Of a DNA stretch of 64,000 nt, positions 45,440 through 64,000 are shown one piece after another (position 1 is the first letter of the stretch; each line of letters starts with the position of its first letter). Position numbers and translations under genes: made by a program. Source of the DNA: Bugula neritina (taxonomy: Eukaryota > Bryozoa > Gymnolaemata > Cheilostomatida > Bugulidae). The notes beneath the pieces were generated by a model. The model was not told the origin of the DNA. It ran no database searches and saw only the letters and a program-made list of their open reading frames with translations. The DNA lies in the NCBI GenBank assembly GCA_964035545.1, contig OZ037767.1, positions 13,449,301-13,513,300 on the forward strand, written 5' to 3'.

Positions 45440-46324
45440 TAATAATATACAGGATATTCACCAAAACATGCAATAATACACAAATTTTTAGCAATACTAG
45501 TGTAAATTCAATGATCATTCATGCGAGAAACAAAATACACATTAATTTATTACTCAATAATGAATAATCATTGAGAAATAGGTAAATGTTTGTTATGTCA
45601 TTTTCAGAAATCCATTTCCTTAAAGAACTTCATAGTTTATTATCCTAATTGTTAAACTATATTTCTTTTCTAACCTTGCATAAACTATATATACACCCCA
45701 CAATAATACCAATACTATAATATTATATTAACAATTCATAGAATATAATTTACTACTTAGTTTGACTACAGCAAGAGCTTTACATACCTTCACACTTTGT
45801 ATTTTTATAGTCACAAGTAGCTAAAGTTCCAACAGTATATATAGAGCATGTGGTGTTTACTATATATGCATAGTATACATAGTCATAGGCTGTAGTGTGT
45901 GTATATATAGTCTTTAGTCTTTAGCATATATTTTATAGTATATAATATTATATAGCAGGCAGTATACTGCATACAGCATGCAGCATATAGCACACAGTAT
46001 ATACAGCATGATATTACGTTGTATATAGTATATGTAAGTATAGTATATAGCATAATAAAATGTTTGGTATAGTTTATTATGTATAGCTGTATATGATATA
46101 TTATATATAGTATATAAAATATAGCATAGTATATATAGCATATGGTATATATAATAAATAGCATATAATATATAGTATAGTATATACAGTATAGTATAGT
46201 ATAGTATATAGGATAGCATTGTATAGTATAGTATAGTATATAGTATAGTATATATAGTATATGGGATAGCATTGTATAGTATAGGATATATAGTATAGTA
46301 TATAGTATAATATAGTATATAATA
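45440..46324 (+). repeat. Upstream intergenic repeat, copy before gene E
   Basis: The same module as at 28385, 35400 and 55460, ending in a TATAG-rich tract (about 45930-46320). Apparent Tyr/Ile/Leu-rich ORFs here are artefacts. Confidence 0.65.
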
Positions 46325-46505
46325 GCTGTGGTATATCGAGGTAGGAGCATTTGCCTAGTTTTAAGCAAAAAGTCATGTGTTCGAGCAGACAAAGGTCATT
46401 GGTGATGTTAGGAAGAGCATCCAGTCTTAATTGCTCCTTTGTCACATATGAATAAGTCTTAAGCTCGTTTAAACATAAACCTTTTCTATCAAGGTTTTCT
46501 TGCAT
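46325..46505 (+). mobile_element. tRNA-derived SINE upstream of gene E
   Basis: A tRNA-like head (GCTGTGGTATATCGAGGTAG, B box GTTCGAGC at 46379-46386) is followed by a core with GGTGATGTTAGGAAGAGCAT and a degenerate tail. The core word GGAAGRGCATCCAG is shared with many invertebrate SINEs. Confidence 0.75.
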
Positions 46506-47415
46506 ATATAATGTATAGTATAGTTTAATATTATAGTATATACATATAGTACATTACAGTAGATAGTATAATATATTGTATATATAAGCATAGTATAGTA
46601 TAATATTATAGTATATATATAGTACATTACAGTAGATAGTATAATATATTGTATATATAAGCATAGTATAGTATATATTATAGGAAATGTTTAGTAAACA
46701 ATAACACAATCTGTGACAGCAACATTTATTTTTAAAAAATATCTTATAATAATCTACACAAAAATAATTTACAAAAATACAGCTGTTAATCAATTATTCA
46801 ACCTTGAAGTATTTTTGCATTTAAATTTAGTTTCTTCAACTTTCTTATTAAGAGTTAAAAGTTCATTGTAATATAATGCACTTAAATACTATAATTTATG
46901 CTTATCGAATAAACAAAAGTGCCTCAGAAAATACTAACATTGCATATGCTGAATTTCTAAATAAATAAAAAGAATTTGGTTAAAGTTTTTGCAACTGCAA
47001 TTGCAGTAAATTGAGAACTATAGACAAGCTAAATGAAATAGAAAATATATAAGTTAAAAACTAATGAACTTAATCTATTGAGATATTCTCACAATTCTGC
47101 ACTAAGTGTACAGAGTGTTGGAGCTCTTATCACATGGTTTGGTAATCTGGTTGTTTGTGGTCAGTAGGCATTATTTTGGCCACAAAAACAATTTTTAATT
47201 GCAGCATGAATAATCAACCCATAAGTTAGATGTTGAATTTAATATGTTTTCTATACTAGGTAGCCATTGCACAACAGCGCCCACTCATGCAGTGTTTCAG
47301 TAGATATATTGTTTTTAACCTTACAGAATTGCATGCTTCACTAACTATATTTGGTCTCCGCCTTGCATTTCCTTTTCAATTTAATCACCCAGTTCCTTAT
47401 CCTTGCTACTTGCTG
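46506..47415. other. Gene E upstream flank
   Basis: This contains a duplicated TATAG-rich piece (46506-46680) and the flank shared with D and F. No gene. Confidence 0.55.
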
Positions 47416-47527
47416 GTTGGCTGATTGCAGGTATATAAACTCTTGGTTACCGGTGAGAATATCAAATCAGTTGAAGTGAGCTGAAGAACAATATTCTGAT
47501 AGAAGTTTCAACATATCATACTAACAT
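47416..47527 (+). promoter_or_regulatory. Core promoter and non-coding exon 1 of gene E
   Basis: GTTGG (CCAAT box with one change) at 47416-47420, TATATAAA at 47432-47439, and donor GTGAGT from 47528. Length is again 112 bases. Confidence 0.78.
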
Positions 47528-47896
47528 GTGAGTTTATCATTACTTGTCTTTAACCTTTATATAATATATTAATATAATAGTATATGTGACTTGTTGTTGT
47601 TGTTTAAATGTAACTGAGGTAAGAGTGGGCATGTTTAATTGTTATAATCCGTTTCAAAACTGTTCAAATCTTTACTTTTGTTATTTAATTTACACTTTAG
47701 TTAACAATATTCTTATAGTAATAAAATTCATCTATATTTTATATTTAAATTTAGCTTCTGATAAAATTTATGTTTTTACACAGATTTTAGCAATTAAAGT
47801 ATGTATACTGATTGCTAATGGTTAAAAACAATGTTATTATGTTGCCATGCATTAATTCAAAACTCATCAAAATATGAATATTACTTTTATTTTAGA

Positions 47897-53205
<5,309 letters not shown>

Positions 53206-53525
53206 TCAGAACAGAGATTCAAAGACTGTAACGTTTTCCTCTTCCAAATAACTTTACATATACAGACCTAAATGTGTAGTCAAAGATCGTTTTCTCCTGG
53301 TGCTATTTCCAGTTTAGATATTTATTACAGATTCTTTCAGTAGCAGTAAAATAGCTTTGGCTTGATATTTACTTTCCTTCTGATATCTCTTTGAGGATAC
53401 ATGATAATATGTAAGTTTCCTTGCTTGTGTTTTTATATATTCAATATTTGTTCAATACAGTTTCCATCAAAAGTTTATGTAATTTTTATTGAAAATCTCT
53501 ATTTACAAATTTGTTATTGAAGGCA

Positions 53526-53531
53526 AATAAA
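53526..53531 (+). promoter_or_regulatory. Poly(A) signal of gene E
   Basis: AATAAA in the conserved GGCAAATAAAAG context. Confidence 0.7.
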
Positions 53532-54439
53532 AGTATATCAAGATATTTTCAAATCAGCTGACCTGTTTCTAACCTCATATGTAACCTACAAAAAGAAAAC
53601 AAGAACAGCAGAGAGAAAACAAATATATCAATAGTAAATAGTACTAGCTACATTACAATAGTTTTGTTGTCAGTTTAATCCTAAGAGATAATTACAATCT
53701 ATAGTATTTTTAAATGTAGCTACAATAACGTTATAGTGATCAAATTGAAAATATGATATTGTTTATGGATTTTGCATGCATTTAAAGTAAGTTTCAAATA
53801 ACATAGTATATAGCTATGTGTGCATTTAAACATAACAATCGTACAGTATTATTAATATATAGTATATAATACGAATTATACAGTACTATAAATATATGTA
53901 CTAATCAAATAGTGCTACCACTATATATACTAATCATACAATTGTATACTATTTGTCCAGTGCTATTACCATATACTAAGGACCTAGTATAAAGACTAAC
54001 TAATATATACTCTGCACAATAATGAATTCTACATCTGGAAAATTTTCTCTACCCTCTTCTCTTACTCATGAGAAGTTATGTTCTCCAATCAATTATTGCA
54101 CCCCACAAAACTATCACAATACTGTATGGAGACAATCTAGAAATAATATGATCGAATAGAGCTGGCAACTTCAAAAGACTGGCTTTAATTTATATTTCTA
54201 CTACACCAATTTATATACAGATTCACACATTTATTACTGGTACATGTTAATATTTCACAATAATTTTTTTTCTTTTCATATGCTATCGCTGTTATGTATT
54301 ATTAGTATGTAGTGATAATTATTATAATTACTATTTATAGCTATATAACTATTAAATGTTGAATGGAATGATTAGAAACCATATAAATTATTTTATTCAA
54401 AATGTGTTGAATTATATAAAATTTGTTGACTGTATATTT
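53532..54439. other. E-F spacer, first part
   Basis: Homologous to 44554-45440; no gene. Confidence 0.5.
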
Positions 54440-55459
54440 ACATTAATATACAAAATGCTCACCAAAACATGCAACGATACACAAATATTGTGCAATACTA
54501 TTTTACATTCAATGATCATTCATGAGTAAAACTTAATGAGCATTAATATTTGGCTAACATTAAAGTAGCTTTGATATAATCCTTGTTGTTATCTTTGACA
54601 TCTCTACACCAAAATACATATATATCATATTATATATATCTTCATCTGCAGCTAGCAATTTGTTTATGTGTAAGTATACGAGAAAAATTTTGGTTTTATT
54701 ACTTTATTAAATAATTAAACAATTAAAATAATTTGCTAATATTTTGGGCACCATTGCGCCCATCTTCACAATAACAATGAATGAAAAAAATTTCATTTTT
54801 TAAAAGTTTGTATGCCAACAGCTAATAGCAATGGCTTCTAGTGACTGTCATTAAGAGGTCTTTGCTGCTTGCTTTCAAAAACAAAATCTTTTCTCATCAG
54901 TTTCTTTAGTTCCTGGTAGTATTCATTGCCAAGGTTAGCTACTGTGGTATATCACAGTTTGAAAGTATAACCTTCTTTTCTAACCTTGCATAAACTATAC
55001 ACACCACAGTAATACCAATTCTATATGATATTAACAATTTATAGAATATAAATTACTACTTAGTTTGACTACTGCAAGAGTTTTTGATACCTTAACACCT
55101 TGTATTTTTCTAGTCACATATAACTAAAATTCCAACAGTATATAGTATATAGTGTCCACTACCTGTATATAATAAGTACATAGAAGGCTTTTATAGTACA
55201 ATGTATATATGGCCTTAAATTTTTACCACACCTATTTATATATAGATTCACACAGTTATTGCTGGTACATATAGTAATTATTCACAATAATTGTTATTCT
55301 TTCTATTCATGCTATATATCATTGTACTGTATTATTAGTATGTAGTGATAACCATTATAATGTACTAATTATACAGTACTATATATATAACTATTGTATG
55401 TTGAATGAAATAATTAGAAATTATATAAACTATTTTTTAAAATGTGTTCAATTATAATA
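54440..55459. repeat. Extra, diverged copy of the upstream intergenic module
   Basis: This stretch repeats words of the module that follows it (ACAAAATGCTCACCAAAACATGC, TATTATTAGTATGTAGTGATAA twice at about 54298 and 55338), so the E-F spacer carries an internal tandem duplication of about 1 kb. It explains why E-F spacing exceeds D-E spacing. Confidence 0.55.
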
Positions 55460-56264
55460 ATAATTATACAGGATATTCACCAAAACATGCAATAATACAC
55501 AAATGTTTAGCAATACTAGTGTACATTCAATGATCATTCATGCGAGAAACATAATACACATTAATGTTACTCAATAATGAATAATCATTGAGAAATAGGT
55601 AAATGTTTGTTATGTCATTTTCAGAAATCCGTTTCCTTAAAGAACTTTATAGTTTGTTATCCTAATTGTTAAACAAATTCGGTTCTAACCTTGCATAAAC
55701 TATACACACCACAGTGATACCAATACTATATATGATATTAACAATTTATAGAATATCTACTACTGAGCTTGACTACAGCAAGAGCTTTACATACCTTCAC
55801 ACCCCGTATGTTTCTAGTCACAAGTAGCTAAAGTTGCAACAGTATATAGAGCGTGTGGTGTTTACTATATATGCATAGTATACATAATTATAGGCTGTAG
55901 TGTGTGTACATAGTCTTTAGTCTTTAGCATATATTTTATAGTATATAATATTATATAGTAGGTAGTATACTGCATACAGCATGCAGCATATAGCACACAG
56001 TATACAGCATGATTTTATATTGTATATAGTATATAGTATAGTATATTATGTATAGCGTATATAATATATTATATATAGTATATAAAATATAGCATAGTAT
56101 ATATAGTATATATATAGCCTATGGTATATACGGTATATATAGTAAGTAGTATATAGTATATAGTATAGTATATATAGTACCTATAGTATATAGAGTATAT
56201 AGAATAGCATTGTATAGTATAGTATATATAGCATAGTATATAGTATAATATAGTATATATAATA
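55460..56264 (+). repeat. Upstream intergenic repeat, copy before gene F
   Basis: The same module as at 28385, 35400 and 45440, ending in a TATAG-rich tract (about 55930-56262). Confidence 0.65.
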
Positions 56265-56445
56265 GCTGTGGTATATCGAGGTAGGAGCATTTGCCTAGTT
56301 TTAAGCATGAAATCATGTGTTCGAGCAGACAAAGGTCATTGGTGATGTTAGGAAGAGCATCCAGTCATAATTGCCCCTGTGCCCCAATTAAATAAGTCCT
56401 TAGCCCAACAAAAACCCTTTCCATCAGGGGTTTTCTCACAGGGAT
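56265..56445 (+). mobile_element. tRNA-derived SINE upstream of gene F
   Basis: The best-preserved copy: GCTGTGGTATATCGAGGTAG, B box GTTCGAGC (56319-56326), core GGTGATGTTAGGAAGAGCAT, and tail CCCTTTCCATCAGGGGTTTT. Confidence 0.8.
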
Positions 56446-56541
56446 AGTGACTATAAACTCACGTGAGTTTATATATAAAATGTATAGTATAGTATAATAT
56501 TATAGTATAATATACAATATATTATACTATCTACTGTAATG

Positions 56542-57540
<999 letters not shown>

Positions 57541-57652
57541 ATTGGCTGATTACAAGTACGTAAGCTCTTGGTTACTGGTGAGAATATCAAATCAGTTGAA
57601 GTGAACTGAAGAACAATATTCTGATAAAAGTTTCAACATATCATTCTAACAT
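57541..57652 (+). promoter_or_regulatory. Core promoter and exon 1 of gene F, TATA box degraded
   Basis: ATTGG at 57541-57545. At the TATA position (57557-57564) the sequence is TACGTAAG instead of TATATAAA. The donor GTGAGT starts at 57653. Length is still 112 bases. Confidence 0.7.
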
Positions 57653-58016
57653 GTGAGTATACTTCTACTTGTCTTTATATCTTGTTAATATAATAGTATA
57701 TAATGTGACTTATTGTTATAGTTTATATGTAACTGAGTTAAGAGTGAACATGTTTAATTGTTATATTCTGTTTCAAAACTGTTCAAATCTTTACTTTAAT
57801 GTTATCTAATTTTCGGTTTAGTGGAAAATATTATTCAATAAAGTCTACCTATACAAATAATTGTTTTTATAACTTATATTTAGTTCATTTTGAAATTATA
57901 CATAGCTATTTATGATTTTACACAGATTTTAGCAATTTAAGTTTGTATGTGAATTACTATTATGTTGCCATGCAATTTAAAACATAAGGCAATATAAATG
58001 TTATTTTTATTTTAGA

Positions 58017-61000
58017 ATGGGAATGGATACAAAAGCAATGGGCTTAGTAGTTGTTTGTGCTGTTCTATTGGTATTTCTACTTTCACCAGTGAGATGTGGT
58101 GTTTCACTTGGGTTCATAATAGATGATACTGGAGCCATGAGAGATGTTATTGAGAATGCAAGTTGTTTTATTAATTAATTACAAGAAATATTAGTATAAT
58201 ATAACATTGACTAAATTATTGATTTCAAAGCATTGCATTAATGCAGAGTGTCATTCTAATAAATAGACTAAACTGAAGAATGAGTTTGCAGATTTCACAT
58301 TGTTGTTATTTAATTATTTATGACTTACCATATCCACAGGAAGGATAACTTAATGTTAAATACTTTTATCTTTAGGTGAAAAGTCGGTTGTTAGAACTGT
58401 TTGACGCAGCAACTGTAGGATCTACATATGATCATTATGTTATCTCTCTGTTTAATGATCCAAGTAAGTTTTACAGTTGTTTATATTTCTCTATATACCA
58501 TATTTATATTCATCTATATCTACTATTGGTTTTATTATACTGTATTATGTGTTGTGTTTTGTACAGTAGTGTGTACTATAGCGTGTACTATAGTGCCTAC
58601 TGTACTGTGTAGTGTGCTGTGTACTGTGTACTGCAGTATGTACTGTAGTGCTTACTAGCTGTAGTGTATAACATAGTATGTACTACATTGCGTACTGTAG
58701 TGTGTACTCTAGTGTATACTATATATTGTGTATGATAGTGCGTATTGTACTGTGTAATCTATGTACTATATTGTGTATTGTAGTGTGTACTATACTGCAT
58801 CCTGTAGTGTTTACTGTAGTGTATACTATAGTGTGTTATATAATGTGTACTGTATGTTTCAGCTACTGGACCAGTGTTTGCAACAGAAGATGCTAATGCT
58901 GCAAAAAAATTTATACGAAACATAAGAGTGAGGGTAGGTAGACTAAGTTTTTAAACTCTCAAAGAATTTTGCATGCAGTTATTACAGCACAGCAGAGTTA
59001 TGTTATTTCCTATTCTTCATAATTTGCTGTCTTAGCTCTGAATTTATACACAGCAACTGTTCTGTTGCAACTTATAGGTTTTAGTTTGGAACTCAAAGTT
59101 TTTTGTTGTGTGCATGTAATCCAATATCTTAGCTATCACTTGAAATACTCACCCCTAAAAAACCTGACTTTAAAAAAAGTTGAAACTAGATTGAAATCAT
59201 CTCTATACTCTGGATTTAAATTTTTACAGCAGAAACTACAGTTGAATATTATATATCAATTGAATTTAGATAAGTTCCAGTTTGAGTGAAAACGGAAAAT
59301 TGAACTTTTTGACAACAAAAATTGTTATATTCTCATGTTGAGATCTACAAACAAAAATGATATAATTACAGGGAGGAGGAGATTGTCCTGAATTGGCAGT
59401 TACTGGTATCATAGCTGGTATAGAAGCATCCAAACCAAAGTCTCATCTCTATTTCTTCTCAGATGCGTCTGCCAAAGATGGACCAACTCTTGGACCTACA
59501 GCTACACGTCTGGCCTTGTCTACTGGTTGTCGGGTAAATACACTTTAAATAACCTCAAAATACTCTTTTGAGATCTTTAGGTTAGGTTCGCTGTAGCACC
59601 ATTATAATTTAAGTTTGCTTGTGGCTTCCAATTAATTATGATGTACTCAATATACAAATTTCCTGAATGTTGAGTGTAGGTGTTTCCTATACTCACCGGT
59701 ACGTGTGGAACTATTAGAAAAAGACGCTCAGTTGGACAATTCGCCAGCAGTGGACAAAACAGTGGGTTCAGACTTCGGCGTGCCACAAGCAGTGATCATG
59801 TGTGTGTCACCGGGGATATTTATGACAAGTTGGCTTGTGTGACCGGAGGAGAAGTTTACCGAATCAACAGAAGTAAAGTAGCAGCAGTGAGTTGACAAAA
59901 AAATAGTTGTTAATACCGCAGAAAGTCGAGGTGATTGTTGATACTGATATTGATATATTCAGTTTACTAATTTTTATCTAAGAGACAAATAATCACATCT
60001 GGAAAGCATACAAGTTGAAGCTTCTACACCTGTCATGTTGTATTGTAATACAGATAGTTAACATTATAATTGAGAGAGCTGCTGCTAATATCACTGAAGA
60101 AGGTACTAAAGATCTGGTTCTTGAATCAATCTACAATCCTGTGGCTGCAGAGACCAATCTCCACCCTTTTTGTGTTGATCCTTCTGTACATAATGTAGTA
60201 GTCTCTGTAATTGGACCATCTGCAGTACTGACTCTACATGATTCTACTGGTAAGCTGAAACATTGTCTTTCCTATATATGTATATTATTATGATATTTGA
60301 CACTTTTTGAGATCTTAGGTGGAGACAAAGTAGCTTAATTTAAACCACTCAATACTATGTGTAGCTCTTGTTTTTTGCACGTAAGTTTATACAGTAACTT
60401 TTCCTGTGAGAAACCTCTGATGGAAAGGTTTTTTGAAATGCCAATTATGACTTTTTAAAATAGCCAATGGTCTTTACTGAAGTTCTAGCCCATGACTTCA
60501 TGTTTACTAAGCCAAATTCTTTAACCTCTATACCACACTGCTCTTAATTATTGTCTTTCTACTGGTTTGTTAAAGGTTCACCACTGCCAGCATCTGCATA
60601 CATAGACGTTGTTGATATCGGAAGTGTTAAAGTTAAGAAGATTGTAAGTCCTACAGCTGGAACTTACTCTGTCTCTTTCTCATCATCTGCTGATCATAGG
60701 TTGAAAGTATCAGGTAATGGAACTGAATTGTGCAGCAAAAGTTTCAAAGATAATAATCAAAATTGAAGTTATGAACCTTCTTTAATTGCTTTAGAAGACT
60801 CATCATCGCCATCGCCACCGCCATAACCATCACCATCATCATTATCATACTGAATAGTGAATATATTGAATATAATTTAGAAGACTATAAACATCAAAGC
60901 TATACTTTGGTCATCCATTGCGGTTTCAATGTAACACTGACACTATTGTTATTGCACAATTTTACATCCTTCAACGTGCTTTTCTTTTAAATTATCAGCT

Positions 61001-62256
61001 CAAGCTACTCTTGGTATTACAACGTTTTTTTACAAGGGGGTATAATTAAAAATGCTCCTTCTACTGACATTGTTGCTATTGCACAATGCTACATCTTTAA
61101 CAGTTTCATTAACAGGTTTTTTTTTTAAATTTTTAGTCAGAAGTACTCTTGGAATTACACCATCCTTTTTACAAGGAGGTATAATTGAAAAGACTCCATC
61201 CACTGGTAAGTCTACCGTATCTTCTAGCTACAGTATATACAAATATATGATAAATTCTACCTACCATTTAATGTACTTTCTTTGCTGCTTTCTCACAATC
61301 ATGTCTGTTAATTTTACAGAAGCAAAGGCTATTGTCTATGTTGAGGTATCAGAATCTTCAGCTGCTGCAGTTTTCAACACTCTGGATATGGAGGGATTAG
61401 ATGGTACAGTGTTTGACACAATTTCTCTGGAGAGAGTCAACAGCACTCACCTGGTCTCCAGCTCTGCTGTATCAATACCAGATGATTGCTTCTACATCAA
61501 GGTGAGTCATTTCGAGATAATAGTTTATTGTCTTCTGAGTCAATAGTGAAGCTTTGCTCAATTCACATTCAGACTAATATTCCATTGTTCAATAACCAAA
61601 ACATTACAACACTGAGATTATGTTTCAGGTGTCAAATAGTGGAGCTACTAGAGGATATTGCAGCTTCACCAGATCTTCTCCAACAGCCATCTGCCCAACA
61701 AGTGAGTTACCATTCAGTACCAGCCCTTTACCAAATATTCCTATAACAGATCAAGGATAGACTTGATAAATATGTTTTGTTATGGATACACTATGACAAT
61801 TGATGCGCAAATTGAATGCTTTAAAATCTCAATCTGATATATAGCAATTTTGTTCTTGTTTAATATTTGATTTATTCTTTCATAGTTTGTTCAAGTAATG
61901 TAAGCTATTCAGTAGAATACACAAAACAGCTAATAACACTTTCATTCATTTTAACTCTACTGTAGATAAACCTGTATCAACAACCACACCCAGTACAACT
62001 ACCACTCAAGGTAAGACTCTACACTATTTACTATATAATGTCAAATTAATTTTATAGATTTGCTTGCACTGCATATAATAGACTAATACTAGCCCCATAT
62101 ACAACTGTTTAGTAGGGTGTATCCATACTGCATTGGGGATAAAATCTAAATTTAGATGCTACACAAAACACCTCATAATATTGTATTAATTAAATCAAAC
62201 CATTTTTACCCTAATTTGTTCCTTACAACATTGTAGACTGGTCATGGTTGTTCTAA
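58017..62256 (+). CDS. Gene F: divergent hemicentin-N-terminus-like vWA protein, MIDAS altered
   Basis: Exons are 58016-58157 (ATG at 58017), 58376-58463, 58863-58933, 59372-59533, 59680-59886, 60054-60249, 60576-60713, 61137-61205, 61320-61501, 61629-61701, 61966-62010 and 62237-62256 (TAA at 62254-62256). They join to 463 codons with no stop. The MIDAS reads D-D-T-G-A-M: the serine that coordinates the metal is alanine, so metal-dependent binding is probably lost or changed. Exon 2 is followed by GCAAGT, a GC-AG intron; all the other copies have GT. Exon 11 has one extra codon (Tyr). G-G-G-D-C-P-E and S-D-A-S-A-K-D remain. Together with the degraded TATA box this looks like a copy on the way to loss or to a new role. 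Confidence 0.82.
58545..58856. repeat. 12-bp minisatellite in gene F intron 3
   Basis: About 25 degenerate TGTGTACTGTAG-type units, the longest array of the six. Confidence 0.85.
60399..60543 (-). mobile_element. tRNA-derived SINE in gene F intron 7 (diverged)
   Basis: Ortholog of the SINEs at 42509 and 51450, with deletions in the core. Confidence 0.55.
60999..61066 (+). pseudogene. Dead duplicate of exon 9 in gene F
   Basis: After an intact-looking acceptor (TTATCAG), 68 bases resemble exon 9 (GCTACTCTTGGTATTACA..., then TACAAGGGGGTATAATT), but one base is missing and the donor ACTG-GT has become ACTG-AC. The surrounding intron is duplicated too (about 60927-61066 against 61066-61205). 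The functional exon 9 follows at 61137-61205. Confidence 0.8.
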
Positions 62257-62577
62257 TCAGAACAGAGATTCTGAGACTGTAAGAGTTTTCCTCTTCCAAA
62301 TAACTTTACATATACAGACCTAAATGTGTAGTCAAAGATCATTTTCTCCTGTTGCTATTTCCAGTGTAGATAATTATTACAGATTGTTTCAGCAGCAGTA
62401 AAATAGCTTTGGCTTGATATTTACTTTCCTTTTGATATCTCTTTAAGGATACATGCTAATATGTAAGTTTCCTTGCTTGTGATTTTATATATTCAATATT
62501 CGTTCAATACAGTTTCCATCAAAAGTTTATGTAATTTTTATGAAGACTCTCAATTTACAAAGTTGTTATTGAAGGCA

Positions 62578-62583
62578 AATAAA
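62578..62583 (+). promoter_or_regulatory. Poly(A) signal of gene F
   Basis: AATAAA in the conserved GGCAAATAAAAG context. Confidence 0.7.
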
Positions 62584-64000
62584 AGTATATCAAAATAATT
62601 TCAAATCAGCTGACTTGTTTCTAACCTCATATGTAACCTACAAAAAGAAAACAAGAACAGCAGAGAGAAAACGAATATATCGATGAAATTATCAATGATA
62701 ATTTATAATCAATAATAATTGGTAATAAATAATATTTTACAATACTTACTAGCTAGTGCAACTTTAATCTCAAAAGAATAGTGTATGGGTCAGTTTAAAT
62801 TGTTTAGCATACATCAGCAAATTCTGACCAAAAACTAAAGTTTGCTCTAAATTCATTAAAATTTACTATAATATACATATTCACACATTCAATGCATAAT
62901 AGTTATTTATATTAATTGTTATTTTCTTCTCATTACTAATGAAATTAATACACCAATATGTAGTTTTGTTAAAATTCAACACTGCTTTAAGATAAGAGAG
63001 TATATTTTTCTTTTTACCCAATTCTATTGTTGGCAGAATGAAAGATACTCATTGTTGTTCGCATGTTTCATCAGACTGGCAGTTGAGTCTAATGAAGCCT
63101 TAACACAATACAAACATGACTTTCAGTCTCCTAATCTACTTTGTAAGTTTTTATTTAACTTGTGACTAAATGTAACTATTTGCTTTGCAAATTATGTTGA
63201 AAAATCGCTGCACACTTTTTCTATGCAATATTAAAATATTCATATATTTCTCAGCAGTCATTTAAATATTGTTTGGTGGTTGTATGTACAACCAGCTTTG
63301 TTTTGTAATAACTTTTGTGAAAATATGTCTTTGGAATTTCTGATTGCTTACTGATGAGTGGTAATATGAGACCAAAAGTAGTAATATAGCCAACTTTCAT
63401 TGCATGACATCTTTATTTGCTGCAATAACAACTGCGCTTGCTTGAAAGTTCCAACTTCAAATTTTTAAGTCAAGCACTTTTAATATCAAATATAACTTTT
63501 AAAGGTTGATAATTAAGAAAAAATTAAACACTGTTGTTAGTGTTCTAAAATGTTTTTGTTATAATTTTGCTTCAAAAGCAATATAGTATAGTAAACATAC
63601 TTTTTACTAGTTAAGTAAAATAATTGGAGATTTTCCTTTTAAGAAATTTATACAAAAGAACAGTTTTTGCAGAATTATGTCAATGAAGTTATTCTCTTTC
63701 AGATAAGCATTCTAATGACTTCTGTTATTGGAACGCAGTACTTCCAATATACTCATGAAGATGGCACTTTAAAAAGGTACTTAAAACTTAATGCGCATGA
63801 AAAGTATTTTACTAGTACTGCCTAGGCTGCAAAAATATTTACATTTCCTACTCATTAAAACTTTAACACAGTCCTACTGCTTGCTACACAACTAGATATC
63901 ATATTGTGAAATGTTCAAAACTAATGACTAAATAATAAATCTGATATAGAACTTGCTAATTACTTTTTTTTCTGAAGTTGTTTTAGATATAGCATGAATA
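62584..64000. other. Right flank, nothing recognised
   Basis: Similarity to the sequence downstream of genes D and E ends at about 62680. The rest is AT-rich without a recognisable gene, RNA or repeat. Confidence 0.5.

Noticed and set aside
54880-54915. CTCATCAG (inverted CTGATGAG) near 54890
   Set aside because: Flanking sequence cannot form the hammerhead helices.
63345-63385. Hammerhead look-alike starting CTGATGAG
   Set aside because: There is no GAAA box at the right distance and no helix I or III partner.

Overview
This is AT-rich, intron-rich animal nuclear DNA. Long introns with GT..AG borders, TATA/CCAAT promoters, AATAAA signals, tRNA-derived SINEs, Penelope-like, LINE and LTR retroelements and long (TA)n tracts exclude a prokaryote. 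The SINE core and element mix would fit a marine lophotrochozoan invertebrate, but the species cannot be named from the window.

The main content is a cluster of six paralogous genes (here A to F). Each encodes a secreted protein of about 464 residues that resembles the N-terminal part of hemicentin/VWA7 proteins: signal peptide, a von Willebrand factor A domain with a D-x-T-G-S MIDAS and a GGGDCPE motif, and the beta-rich region that follows it in hemicentins, but no Ig or EGF repeats. All six share one 13-exon plan: a non-coding first exon, twelve coding exons and a short Thr/Pro-rich tail ending W-S-W-L-Y/F. A (2404-11601) and B (20368-23878) are on the minus strand. C (30321-34103), D (38385-44226), E (47897-53205) and F (58017-62256) are on the plus strand. 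B and C are a close inverted pair around a spacer of about 5 kb. D, E and F are direct tandem units with a period of 9.5-10 kb. A, B, C and E have open frames. D carries a one-base deletion at the end of exon 4 that breaks the frame. F reads through but has lost the MIDAS serine, its TATA box and one GT donor.

Around the genes, 1-1999 is the 3' part of a Ty3/Gypsy-like LTR element with an extra zinc-finger ORF, abutting the 3' end of gene A. Intron 3 of A holds a decayed Penelope-like element (reverse transcriptase plus GIY-YIG) whose tail contains a hammerhead-ribozyme fold with one core substitution. The A-B interval holds a decayed LINE, a 9-bp minisatellite and a Harbinger-type MITE. The B-C spacer holds a 68-bp palindrome and a TATAG-rich tract. 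The C-D spacer holds the most unusual object: a 272-bp sequence present twice in tandem, each copy with a complete type I hammerhead ribozyme on the minus strand, which is the layout of an animal retrozyme. Introns of D and E carry nested DNA-element insertions whose empty sites are preserved in the sister copies. The last 1.4 kb shows no recognisable feature.

All gene models were built by eye, by matching exons across six copies; none is supported by transcripts.
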